Shown here piece by piece: positions 39,770-50,934 of a DNA stretch of 64,000 nucleotides. The position numbers were made by a program, and so were the translations under genes. The stretch is from Casuarius casuarius (Eukaryota > Chordata > Aves > Casuariiformes > Casuariidae): contig PTFA01000361.1 in assembly GCA_003342895.1 (NCBI GenBank), positions 709,258 to 773,257 on the forward strand. Reading direction: 5' to 3'. The notes below the pieces were generated by a model. It had not been told where the DNA came from, did not search any database, and worked only from the letters and a program-made list of their open reading frames with translations. The first letter of the stretch is position 1. Each line of letters opens with the position of its first letter.

Positions 39770-40765
39770 GGTATGGTTGGTGCCAAAGGTGTGGTTGGCA
39801 GTTGAAAAAGCTCCCATATGTAGTGCTGTGAAGGCTCTGGGCAGTATAGCTGTGCCATATGCAGATGATCACAGGCTCCTGGAACTTAGCCAGACCCCTC
39901 AGGATTTTCTGGGTTGCACCACAAGCCGAGGCTGCAGCTCAGAATCAGGAGGTTTCTATCCCTGACCATTGCTGTAGTTTCTTCACAGAAATCATACTTG
40001 CTGTTGCCTACTCAGTGAAATTAAAATGTAGATTCATTGTTTGTTTTTTTTTCTTTTGACACTTTGCTATAAAGTTACAGATTTTAGAATAAGTAGCAAA
40101 AAATACTTTCAGATGTTGTATGTTCTATAAAATAAATGAACATGTGTTCACACAGTGGGTCAGATAAAAAAAAGCAAATTGGCACAGAAACACACATGTA
40201 CACGTGGCAGTATAATATTTATATATACTAGAGGAATTGTAATAAAGCTGTATCAAACAGCATACTGAGACGGTGGAATCCCCCCCCCCCCCAACATCTG
40301 CTACTCTATACCTCCATTTGGGACATATTTAAAAATAAAACAGACTACATTAATTTTCACCTGAAGTGCAATCAGTAATGAGCTAACATATTGAAGAAGG
40401 AGATGTCAGATAGTTGGGTACCATCTGGCATAAAATATAAACCTTTTATGTGTTATTTGTGTTAGAAAGATCTGCCTGGGCAATATCTACCAGAAATCTA
40501 CTGGTGGCCTGGTAATCATCCAGACCACAATGAATTTTTTTAATGTTTTTTAGTTGAGAAAAGAGAAAATTATGATTTTCCAGAGGCTGGTAAAGAACCT
40601 TTTCCAAGAACTGCATCCAAGTAAACATTTAGTGTTATTATACCAATAAAATTGGGTTACTTTGCTGTTATGCTTCCTATAGTACATTTCATTTAGCTCA
40701 TCTACTTAGAAAAATACATTTCCAAACTGTCTTCTTGCCGTACCTTAGTAAGATGCCCAGGGCTG
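39770..40765. other. Non-coding spacer between two CR1 fragments
   Basis: No gene is recognised. The spacer contains the C13 tract at 40280-40292 and short AT-rich runs. Confidence 0.65.
40280..40292 (+). repeat. C13 homopolymer
   Basis: Thirteen consecutive C bases in AT-rich surroundings. It is the second poly-C tract in the window. Confidence 0.95.
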
Positions 40766-40767
40766 GC

Positions 40768-40781
40768 CTGTCACGTGACAG
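40768..40781. promoter_or_regulatory. Palindromic CLEAR-type E-box
   Basis: CTGTCACGTGACAG is a perfect 14-bp palindrome containing GTCACGTGAC. That decamer is the consensus bound by TFEB/MITF and USF-type bHLH-zipper factors. The match is exact, but no promoter or gene start is visible nearby, so occupancy is unknown. It lies about 50 bp outside the 3' end of the antisense CR1 fragment. Confidence 0.35.
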
Positions 40782-40828
40782 TTTGACTGAGAGTGGCCAC
40801 AGTGCAGAGTGGTAATATAACATAATGC

Positions 40829-41110
40829 GAGGACATAAGGAAGGCCATGCTGAGTCAGACCTTGTCCAGCGTCCTGCCCTGAGCAGGAGCTACCAACAAA
40901 CGCTTCTCCTGCTTCGCCTTCCAAGCTTCTGGCGTTTGGCTATTTACAGCATTCCTCATCCAGGGCCTGCAGGTCAACCACTGTGTTTAATAGCCACTGG
41001 TTAGCCTGTCCACCAGGAATTTATCTAATCTCTTTTTGAACTGGTTTCTCTCTTCAAATGCTCATGAAAGTGTTTTCATGAAACTCATCTCTGTGCTTGT
41101 AATATGAGCT
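40829..41110 (-). mobile_element. CR1 LINE 3'-end fragment, antisense
   Basis: The plus strand begins GGACATAAGGAAGGCCATGC, then TGAGTCAGACC. This is the reverse complement of the CR1 3' terminus, so the element runs on the minus strand. Further in, TTTATCTAATCTCTTTTTGAA (41020-41040) matches the conserved segment about 200 bp from the CR1 3' end. Similarity fades near 41100. The copy is heavily 5'-truncated and moderately diverged. Its 3' end faces the 3' end of the sense CR1 fragment ending about 1.06 kb away, so the pair is convergent. Confidence 0.85.
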
Positions 41111-43343
41111 CTTTTTCAGCCCGATGGGAGTTTAGACAATCAAGTCAAAACTTCCTCAAAGAGGGTAGGTATGAGGATAAAAGAATTTGTAAACTGAAAT
41201 ATGTGCTTTCACACAGAAACTTCATTCTCTTAACTACCAGTGTGCGTATTGGATGCTGTTATGTGTTTCCTCTTTATTCCCCACTGTGACGATGAATGCT
41301 GTGCGTCAGTACTTTTCAAGGTGACTCTTTTAGAATTTTTCTCTTTTATTTTATCTGCTGTGATTGCAGAGGTTTTACAGGTGACTTTTTTCCCCCGGTT
41401 CTAGTGTGCATCTGGTAATGAATTAAAGGATTCTGTATACTCTCAGGTATTAATAATAAAGTCCATAAAAAAGAAAAGGAGAAATAAATTTGTATTGTTC
41501 ATTTCTATATTTGCCATGTTTATTTTCTTTCTCAGCCTGATAGAAGTATATACAATTGAGGCCTATATAAATTTTATTGTTTTGCATTAATTGTTCATTT
41601 TTTAAATTTTGTAATTGTGGAAGCTTTGCTTTGTTGATAAGACTGGACTTAAAAGAGGAGTTGTGTTCCTGCTTTTGCTAGGAGTTTTTTGTGACCTTGG
41701 AAAAAACACTAGAGAGGGCTTTTTCAGGGGTGAAAGGAAAAATGAAATATGATGGTCTCCATAAAAGGGCTCCTTTTTTCCATAGCCTGATTTCTTTGCA
41801 CATCCAAACCTTTCACTTAAATTAAATGAAATTTCAACCCAAACCTCTGATGGTGCAATTACCTTGAGTAGTTAACAGCAGAAGTGCTCAAACTACTGGC
41901 AAAATGAGAACGCAGCAGCTGAGGTTACAGCAGGTTATCAATTGCTAAACTAGTCACAGTGCTAATCCAGTTGCCTGATGCTGTCAATCAAGTCATTTGA
42001 TGTAGCTGCAATGTAGCTGTGCATGCAATCACTCTTTGTTGAGGTAGGCTACATCATGTGGAGTAAATACAATGAATTAGCTTTGCTATCTGTCACAGTG
42101 AAATCAGAAAGATGAAGCATCTTGCTTTACCTGAGTAAACCTACATTTCATGTGGGAATAACAGTGCTTCCTTCTTCCCATATTTATTTGTCTTGCTTAT
42201 TTAGAATGTAAGCTCTCTGGGGCAACAGCTTTCTCTATTACAGTTTTGTTGTAGCAAAAATAACAGCTTTTAGCCTTGGTTGGAATCTTAAGACTTTACT
42301 GCAGGACAGATGATAGCAGTGGCCATGAGTTTAATGGCTTTTTCAGCAGTGGAAGATACCAGAATTCTTTTAGTGAATATTCTGTATATCTTTGCCAATA
42401 TTTCTGGCTACACGGAGCCCGTATTATGCCCACAGGAACCTGGCAGTGGCTCCATTCACTATACCTAATTATTCAGAGAGATTTCTGCAGTAGTATCTGT
42501 GCTGGAACATACATGATGGAGTATATAATCTGTAGGCTAAAGTGCAGCAGTTCATGGAAGCCGGAAGAACGTGGAATTAGTAAAAGGGGTCACAGAAGAA
42601 GAGGGGAAGAGGCAATGTGTTTGGGACAGCAGACTGATACAAGGGCTCTCTAGGAGGAATTGAGCCTACCTCAGCTTCAAAGTGAGGGTTAAGCTTTAAG
42701 GTTTGGACATTTTAGCTGTTTGGATCTGATTCTGTCTTCCTATAAGTAAATAGTTACTGCTTTCATTTGAAAGAAGTGTTACTGAATCACGTTGCTTTCA
42801 CCCAGTAGTCACAGGCCAGATTTGCGGCTTGCAAACTCAATGAGACATGCTGTGAAGTCGTAGCTGGCAAGCAGGTACGTGCAGTGATGCAGAGCCCAAA
42901 TGAGTGAATGGGCGAGAGCAGCCGCCAGAGATTCTGAAGTCTGACATGACTGAAGTCCTCTTTATTTTGCCACCATGTAATACTGCTGTGTATGATTTTT
43001 GAGAGAACAAAAACACAATTCACCTTCAAGTTGTGTTTATTTAATTTACATTCCCTCAAGGACATACTAGAAATTCTAAACATGTGAGAGTTGAAAGTAA
43101 TGTGGTATATAATCCTTACCATTTTAAAATATAACTGTCTTATAGGCAAACTCTATAGGAAAGTTTGAGGCAAATTGGTTATGAATCACTGTGTTCTTCA
43201 AAATGTGAAAAATAAGCGATTCCCGTATTTTTAGTCAGATTTCTTTGGTGTTTGTTTGTAATTGGTGAAAACAGCCTACAAAATAGAAAATATGAATGCT
43301 TTTCTTTCACAACTCAGAAATTATTCAAGTAGGAAGACAATTT

Positions 43344-43361
43344 GTTAATTTTAAAATTAAC
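43344..43361. repeat. Perfect 18-bp AT palindrome
   Basis: GTTAATTTTAAAATTAAC equals its own reverse complement. Confidence 0.95.
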
Positions 43362-45382
43362 TTTGTCAGTTTTACGTAAATTCAATTTAGAACTTTAAGA
43401 GAATTTTAAGACTTTTAATGTCTTCTCTGCCAATTTTTATAGAAATTATTTTTACTATATGCAGCATCCATATAATGTTGATCAGTATATGTAAAGATAA
43501 TGTAGTCTGTTGATTTATATCAGTTAATTATGGTGAGGCTGAGAGCTAAATACTGTGAGAGTTGTAATTTGTGCTGTATAAACTTTTTTGGATGCATAGT
43601 TAATCAAACTTGGGTTGACTTCAGATTCAGCAAACAATTCCCTCCCCTCTCTCCTAAAAAGAGTTTAAAGGAGGAAAGTTGTGCCCTGCACTTCCTTTAG
43701 ATGTCTTCACCTCCAGCATGTAATTTTTAAATGACAATTATGTTATAAATTCAACTGTTTTTAATGAAAAAGTTAAAGCATTGAAATTCAAATGGAATGT
43801 TTCGTTTAGGGATCAAGCAAAGTACTTGGCTTGGTCTGATAATTTTGTTGCTGTTTTGGCAGAGAAGTAAATAATTAAAAATATTATTTGCTCAATTCTA
43901 ATTGTACTTTCTGGAAGAGGCATAGCTCTATATCAAGTAATTAGCAAGTTCTGCTCATGACCCATCACTTAACTACTTTGCAGTGGCCTAGTATGCCACC
44001 TAGATAAATTTTCAGAATTTATGCTACTATTGTCCAGTTCATACAATATATGTAAGATAAACTTAGTTCCTTAGGTGTTCCAACAAGGTGGCTGAGTCCA
44101 TATACCTCATATTGCACCAGTATATTGAGAAAACAATCCAAAATATTAAGCTGAAGGTAGGTATGCTTATATGACTCCATTTCTCTCTGTCATCAGGTAA
44201 TCTTGATTATGCTAAATCTGGTGGGAATTTTTTCTGACATAACATTTCTTTATGGCTATGTCTGCACCTTATTAATATATGCCAGAATTGTGTCCTGTGG
44301 CTGCAAACAGGCTGTGCAGCCAGGACGCGGAAGCAGGACATCAGCCATGGGAAAGGCTTGAAACAGAAATCCATGTGATGCATAGCTCCGAAATTTAGAA
44401 GACAATTTCTGTTGCTATTTGGTAGCTTCCTGGACTGGTCCTCTCCCATTAAGATTCTTTGTGAAAACACCCAGAAGTGAACGTTACGGACTTTCCTGGG
44501 TCCTCTGCTCTCCATCCACAAGTTTTAGTATGGAAGTGCACAGTCAGATTCTCATGCTTAATATTTCATTAAGCTTATTTGAAAAATGATAGTATTACAT
44601 TTTATTATGGCATGAAAAATTTCCTTAAGCTTTTTGAACCTTTGATGCATGACAAGCTAATCTTAATGTAAAGTTGAACAGCTCCATATAATTACTTGTA
44701 CAAGAGGTAAGGATAGAGTTTGATGCAGTGATCTGGAAAACAGCAGGTGCCTGTGTAAGGGCTTAAGGTAATCAAAGCTCAGAAACATAAACTCTACTGT
44801 ATTCAAAATGTTGTTAGTTTATTTTTTAGTTCATTTTTTAGAAGATGGTGTTTTTTGGTGCTTTATTAGTAGTAGATTTGTTAAAAAACAGAACCACAGA
44901 ATAAGGAAAGGCCTTCTGCTGTGTGAAACCACGGTATTCTTCAATCTTGTTCATAAATGTCTCCATTTTTAAAATTAGTTCTTTGCTCCGACTTCAGAAG
45001 GTCCAGAATCTTGCTTCCTGATGGTTATGAATTTCCTTCTAGGCAAAGCTGATTTAACTTTTTTAAACTAATCCCTGAATCAAATACTTTTTTAAAGTTA
45101 TCTATAAATGAAGCGTGGTTTCTAGCAGCCAGCCCTGTTCTCATTCAAGTGCTTGTGCACATTTCACTGCCTGGATGCCTTTCATCATATACCCAGGGCT
45201 GGAAATTTTGCCGCTATTTGATTTTTTAAGTTCCACCACACACTAAATTGAAGACTTCGAGGGTGGCATGCCCCAACATCAAACCAGCTCACTCGTTCTG
45301 CTTCTTCTCTCACATAGTATCATTGTCCTCAGACACTTCTGATGTTTTGTGGTTATAGTTAATTTTTAGTGCAATTTAGGGC

Positions 45383-45441
45383 AGCCCAACATGTTTGGTT
45401 GGGCTCTCTCTCTTAAGAGATTCTCTCTCTCTGAGTCGCTT
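45383..45441. repeat. Inverted repeat followed by (CT)n
   Basis: The arms AGCCCAAC and GTTGGGCT (8 bp, exact) flank a 7-nt loop at 45383-45405. They are followed by CT dinucleotides interrupted by the palindrome TCTCTTAAGAGA (45409-45420). Confidence 0.8.
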
Positions 45442-48266
45442 TCTGTAAGTCCCTTCATTGCTCTTCTATCCCAGCCGCTTTGTTGGCACATGGGAGCCTA
45501 CAGGGCAGTTTACTTGGGATAACACATCTTTAAAGATTCCACTTAAGAAAAATGGTAAGTGACTTTTCTATCCCTCTTTTATTTTTCCAGACCAGAAATA
45601 ACTCTGCTGAAGTCCTTAGAGTTATAAAACTAGCATCTCTTCTTGCCTTTGCATTTCATCCGCCCAGGCCTTAGGCATCGTGAAGTCATTTATTCTAAAG
45701 CACAAGCAGGGATAAGTCTGGCTCTTGCTTGCTACTGTCCTAGCGCAAGGAAATGGGAGAGCATGTGATGAAATGCTCTATGGAAATCTCAGATCAACAA
45801 AATGTCCTTAAGACGGTTGTGTCAACTAGAGTATTTGTCAGGCTAAATCTGAGTAAATGTCAGTAAAACATGGCATTGGATACTTCCTGTTAAGACTTTG
45901 GTTGAGGTTCAGCTGACTGCAGCAACATCAGGCATGTCAGCGAAGCTGCTTGTGTGAACCTATCCACTGTCTCATGCCTCTGAAAGACTGTCAAGCAGGA
46001 TTCCTGACAAACAGAAAGAGAAGGATCTGGTGGAGCACTGTCTGCAGTGGTCTGCTTCATCACAGTTCTGGAGTTCAACACCAGGGGCACCCAAAAGTGC
46101 CTTCTGGCTGCAGAGGCAGGGAAGAATTAAAATCNAGTGGCCACACATTTCTCTGGAAGCTCTAATTTTAAGATAAATCTTAAAGCTTCTGTTGTTTCAT
46201 TCCTCCAGAACTGAGCAAGATCAGATAGTTGGTTGTGTTTGTGCCAAAGCCTTAAGCCTCACAATACTGGCCTCTTTTTCTGTTTCAGTTTGCTCACCTC
46301 AAACTTAGGTACAAACAGATGGAGTCTGTAAAAAGCTCATGATAAGATATGAAATTCCTTTTAATCTTTGAGCCAATTATTATTAGAATTTACTTAGAAT
46401 AATAGATTATGAATATGAGACTAGGGATATGAATAGGAGATGATTCAACTTAATTTTTTCTTGATTCTGAGAAAAAAAAATCTGTCTGGTGAGGACTGGA
46501 AGAGGTTGCAAGCGAGGAGATGACGAGGATAAATCACACTACATATATTAAACTTACTCCGTGTTTCAGTTTTAAAAAGAATAACAAGGCACTGAAGAAA
46601 AAAACTGAAAATGAGTTTTCATACATTTTTTACACACATTTATCTTTAAACGTATCCTTTTTGACACTAGTTCTAGAAACCCTAAATTGCTGTGGTCAGA
46701 AAGGCTTTTTTGTGGTAACATTTATGCCTAATTAAACATTAATAGAAATATTCCCTTATGGTGGTGAAGCAAATTAATATACTGATCAGGCTTAAAATAG
46801 TGAATAACCAATGAATCAGAATCAGAGAATGGGTGAAGCACTCAGTTAATTTTCTTTATTTTTATATTCATTTCCTAGGGTTGTATTAATAAAGCGTGTA
46901 GATACACTGGGAGTTTAAGGACTTTGCCGTCATTTTGTGCATTAGTTTTTCGCGAACTATTCTGAGCTTTGTTTGTGTTTTGTTAAAAAGAATTTCCAAG
47001 AGCTGTAAAATTCTCTTGAGATGTAGCAACACAATCATTAGGAACTGAATTATTTCATTGTGTGTTACACAAATCAGAGCAGTTTACAGAAGTGTTTTTA
47101 GCTACATCAGCTAAACCACTCAGGGACCATAATAAAAAAAGAAAAGCCTTTGATATATTTTAAATCAGAATAAAAAAATATTTTAAAGACCTTTAAATGG
47201 ATTTCTTTAGCAAGTCCTAGTATAGAAGTAGGGAAGGAAAATTAGTCTGTCATTGAAAGTGTTGTTTAAAAAACAGCCATTGAAAATACTGTGATGAGCC
47301 AAGCTAAGTTGCCCTCCTCTTGGTATTGTTAATAAAACCAGATGGAGTTCCAGGTTACCGCAGTTACAATGCTTTTGGGAGGCAGACTCTCTGCCGTTTC
47401 ATTGTCTTCATTCATACAGTGCATTTCAAGACATTGCTGTTCCCTGCTGTACTTCATGTATAGATTCTGTAGCTGCAAGTCCAGAATTGCTGCACCACAA
47501 AACTGCAGATTTATACTGCTGCCAGTGCTGTCAGAGCCTAAAATAATTATATGCAAATAGATGTTTAAATGAGGATGCTTTCCTCTCTGATCTCAAATTA
47601 TACAGTGCATCAGTATATTATTCATGGAATTGCAGCCTATACAGGTTATAAATCGCTCATAACAATAATCTGTGCAGATTTTTGATCCTAAAACTTCAGG
47701 AAATTAAAAATGCTATGGAGCCTAAATAACTCAAAATTATACCTACTTTAAAATTGTAAGTTAAAGATTCGTTTTCTGTATAATGCACAAATCAGTGTGA
47801 CACTGTGCGCCAAAACCTCATAGTAAAATATATTACCAGTTATTAGAAAAGTGATAGACTAGAAGAAATTTTGAATATAAAATGCAAGCCTTGCAAGGAT
47901 GAGTGTCTTTGAGATAAATGTATATAAATTCGCTTCCTCACCTTTAGATCTTTAGAGATTGAAACANTGTATGTGAGAGTGCATTTGTATCATTTGTAGC
48001 TAAAACAAACAAGAAACTTCGGTGGGACTCTAAAGTTAGCCTCTGAACTCTGTAGATTAAGTAAATGCAATCAGGCTTTCAAAAATGTTGATAACTTAGT
48101 TCCAGTCAACTTCAGATGGATATGCAGATGCACAGTGCTTAAATGCAGGCCATTTTTATTTAAAGATTATATCTGAATTTAAAATCTACTTTTAAGAACC
48201 CATGTTTACAAAAAACACGAGCTACAAGTTATACCTGAAACTGGATCATTCATGAGCTGTACCGTT

Positions 48267-48321
48267 AGGGATATATTATAGGGATATATATATATATATA
48301 TGGATATATATGGATATATAC
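48267..48321. repeat. (TA)n / GGATATATAT microsatellite
   Basis: GGGATATAT units lead into a pure TA run of about nine repeats, then two TGGATATATA units. This is an interrupted, probably polymorphic simple repeat. Confidence 0.85.
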
Positions 48322-49539
48322 ACTTTCCCATTTTGCCAGCCCAGATGTTTTCTTTCACTAATTATTTTCTGAAACAATCCATTCTTAAGGCAAAGGTTTT
48401 TGGCTGTGGTCTTTATTTAAATATGAGATAGGTTTGTCCTTCTTTGATATCAGGAAACTGAAAAATGTATTTTTCTCCTTATAAAAACGTGATTTCTATA
48501 ACTACTTCCACAACTGCAACAATAGGTTTGAAATTGCACAAAGAGTGGGCTGTTATCAGAGGAAATTACTTTGATTGACTTACTGGCTTTGAAATTACGT
48601 GAGTGAACAGCACTCTTTTTTTCTCCTCCTCCAACAGACAAAATACGTACCTTAAAATGCATTGTCCATACATGGCTAATTTCATTATAAAATGTGTACT
48701 GAAGGCATACCTGGGCATAATCAAGGGCACACTGTGCACCTTCAAATAAGCCTCATGCAGCCGGAGAATAATTACAGTTGTTTTACAGTATATGGTACAA
48801 TTTAAAACACTGTATATGGCCATCATTATTGCTATTTTAATGCAGAAGTACTCAGAGTTCCCTGATGTAATCCTGACTTTTTTATTTCAGCTCTATACTT
48901 CTTTTCCCAGGGAGCTCATGTAATCAAAGATATTTTAACAGGACTGAGTTTTGGGGAGTTGAGGATATGTTGCGCGCACAACATTTTGTCATGATCCTAG
49001 AAGCTTAGGCCTCTGATGGATACACAAGTGTGGACTGAGTTAAGTTGCTTTTGACATTTTAGCATAGTAACCAGTGGGAGAAGAAAAAATATTCTTTATT
49101 CAAAGGAAATTGTCTTGTCTCTGGAAAAAAAGTCTCTGGAAGACAGTCTTCAGGAGTTTTCACAGTTTTCAGGAGAAAGAAGTGTATGCCAATGTGGTTG
49201 TGGCTAAACTGAGTTGCCTGGTTATCCTAACTTTGCTTGACATTAGCATTTGAGTGTTTTACTGTGTGTAGACAGTTTTTATAGCATATATACAATAGAA
49301 CGTAACTTTTATGCAATACTTTAGCAAAGGTATCTCTCTGGCCAAGTAAAATGGCATTGCTACATGACAAGCAAAGTAAAATCAAAGAAAAGGGCTCCAA
49401 AAAGGCTCACATTCTGTAGTAGGAAGATGAAAGGAGATTGTTAACAAAAAAACCAACTCTTTATCACTTCGGTATATAAAGGGTCGTGTATATAAGATTG
49501 GCTAGTTTATGAATAGTGATAATACACATGGCAAAACAC

Positions 49540-49790
49540 ATAAAAACTTAAGAATGGTCATAAGTCCATCTGGCCTAGCATTTTGTCTCCAGGAGCTTCA
49601 GATAGCGTATACTGAGGGAAGAGTATAAAACAGGGAAAAGATGATAGAATAATATAATCCTACAGTTTTCTCTTTGTTCTCGGCAACTTGTTGCTTTTGG
49701 AATTCCCAAATCAGAGATGGCATCTTTGAATAGTGTTTAATAGATTTCTCTACAGCACTCGAGTAATTGCTTTTGAAGTCATTGANAAAT
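49540..49790 (-). mobile_element. CR1 LINE 3'-end fragment, antisense, with small deletion
   Basis: The plus strand reads TTAAGAATGGTCAT and then AAGTCCATCTGGCCTAGCA. The CTGGGTCAGACC-type segment normally between these CR1 blocks is missing. The later blocks GGGAAGAGTATAAAACAGGG, GGAATTCCCAAATCAGAG and TAATTGCTTTTGAA follow in the expected order. This is the 3' tail of a minus-strand CR1. An unresolved base lies at 49786. It probably belongs with the fragment at 50640-50897. Confidence 0.75.
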
Positions 49791-50639
49791 TTTTGACATC
49801 TTACATAATTAGCAGTAAAATCCACAGTACACATTGCTCAGATGCAGTGAGCTTTCGATGCAGATTTCCCAATTTTTCTCATTTACTGTAAAACAGCCAG
49901 GGAGCACACAAACTGGATTTCCTCTGATGAAACTAAACTGCAGGTTGTGCTCCACATACATCTGTGTTTCAGATGAACTCTCTCTCTGGAACATTTTGCT
50001 TGAGCAACTTTTACCATTCCTCAAGAAATTCTGTAAGCAGGATAAAACAAAACCTATGAGTACAAAGCATTATTTGTTGCTTAATACATGCAATAGGTAG
50101 GACTAACGAGCTACTAGCTACCATTTTCAAAAAGACACCCAGTGAGTTTTTACTAGCCCAGCAAGCCTCAGTCACGGGGAAATGGTTAGCCTCTGTTGCT
50201 CCTTAGAATAGACTGATCTTTGATGTTGCTGNGTTGCCATCTTCTGATTCTTACCTTTTTTCTTAGAGTTTTAAACCTTTCAATGTCATTACCTCTCTTC
50301 TTGAATCATTGAGCTGCTATCTATTACCATCTCAACAATTACACTTCTTTCTGTGCTTTTACTTCTCCTGTCTTGCATAATTTTAGGTCACGTACTGTCT
50401 CACACTTTCCTCACACTTTAATAAACCTGAGCCAAGGTCACACTGGTGGGCTGTGCTAGACTGGGTGTTACCTTACGGACAGCTGAATTGCTGGGCTGAG
50501 AGGCACTGACAGCAATGGCTGTTCAGTCCTGGGACCACGCTAGTGCTAGTCAGAAGTAAAACACCCAAAGTGCATGTTGTGCATGCAAAATGCATCAGGT
50601 CCTTTGTGGCAGTTCTCTCTGACTATTTCTAATGTAGAC
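49791..50639. other. Sequence between two antisense CR1 blocks
   Basis: No gene is recognised. The part at about 50260-50330 has weak similarity to the CR1 segment that should lie between the two flanking blocks. The whole stretch may be decayed CR1 with inserted sequence. An unresolved base lies at 50232. Confidence 0.4.
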
Positions 50640-50897
50640 ACTGCTTCTTTGTCCTGTACTTTTCCAGCCGCATCATTTTTGAGAGGAAGGGAATGAAAAG
50701 ACCAGAACTGTTCACAGTGTTTAAGCTGTAGACATCAGGGATGTATAAAATGCCATCAGGACATTTTCTGGTGTGTTTTCTGTTTCTTTCCTAATCACAC
50801 TTAGCAATTTTTTTTTCACTGTTAATGAGCTCTGAGTTGACATTATTGTTGGCTTCTTCCAAGAACTCCAGCAGAGTTGGAAGGCGTGATTTCCTGT
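50640..50897 (-). mobile_element. CR1 LINE ORF2 C-terminal-region fragment, antisense
   Basis: On the plus strand the order TTTGTCCTGTACTTTTCCA, GACCAGAACTGTTCACAGTG, GGGATGTATAAAATGCCATC, then TTTCCTAATCACACTTAGCA follows the antisense CR1 pattern. It corresponds to ORF2 coding sequence roughly 0.7-0.9 kb from the element's 3' end. Coding capacity is lost. It is in the same orientation as, and in the expected order after, the block at 49540-49790. Confidence 0.75.
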
Positions 50898-50932
50898 AAA
50901 AAAAAAAAAAAGAAAGAAAAAGAAAGAAAGAA
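50898..50932 (+). repeat. A14 and (GAAA)n tract
   Basis: Fourteen A bases are followed by GAAA-type units. The tract abuts the antisense CR1 block. CR1 does not end in poly-A, so it is not that element's tail. Confidence 0.85.
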
Positions 50933-50934
50933 CA

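Larger units (their letters stand above)
41115..49530. other. AT-rich non-coding DNA, no gene recognised
   Basis: There is no recognisable gene in 8.4 kb. Frames of 125 codons (42276-42653, plus) and 120 codons (42787-43149, minus) lie in more balanced sequence but match no family. Items inside are an 18-bp palindrome (43344-43361), an inverted repeat followed by (CT)n (45383-45441), and the (TA)n-type repeat at 48267-48321. The parts at 47330-47690 and 48640-48850 have mixed, homeodomain-core-rich texture. Unresolved bases lie at 46135 and 47967. Confidence 0.6.

Noticed and set aside
42787..43149. 120-codon minus-strand frame as an exon
   Set aside because: The peptide matches no known family and no convincing splice-site pair bounds an open segment.
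44895..45070. Possible fourth antisense CR1 fragment (AATAAGGAAAGGCCTTCTG...GTGTGAAACCACGGT)
   Set aside because: Only about 40 bases resemble the CR1 3' terminus and the following blocks are not recognisable. Alignment would be needed.
47329..47560. Overlapping frames on both strands as a coding exon
   Set aside because: Both strands are open over the same bases and neither peptide is familiar. It is treated as non-coding.
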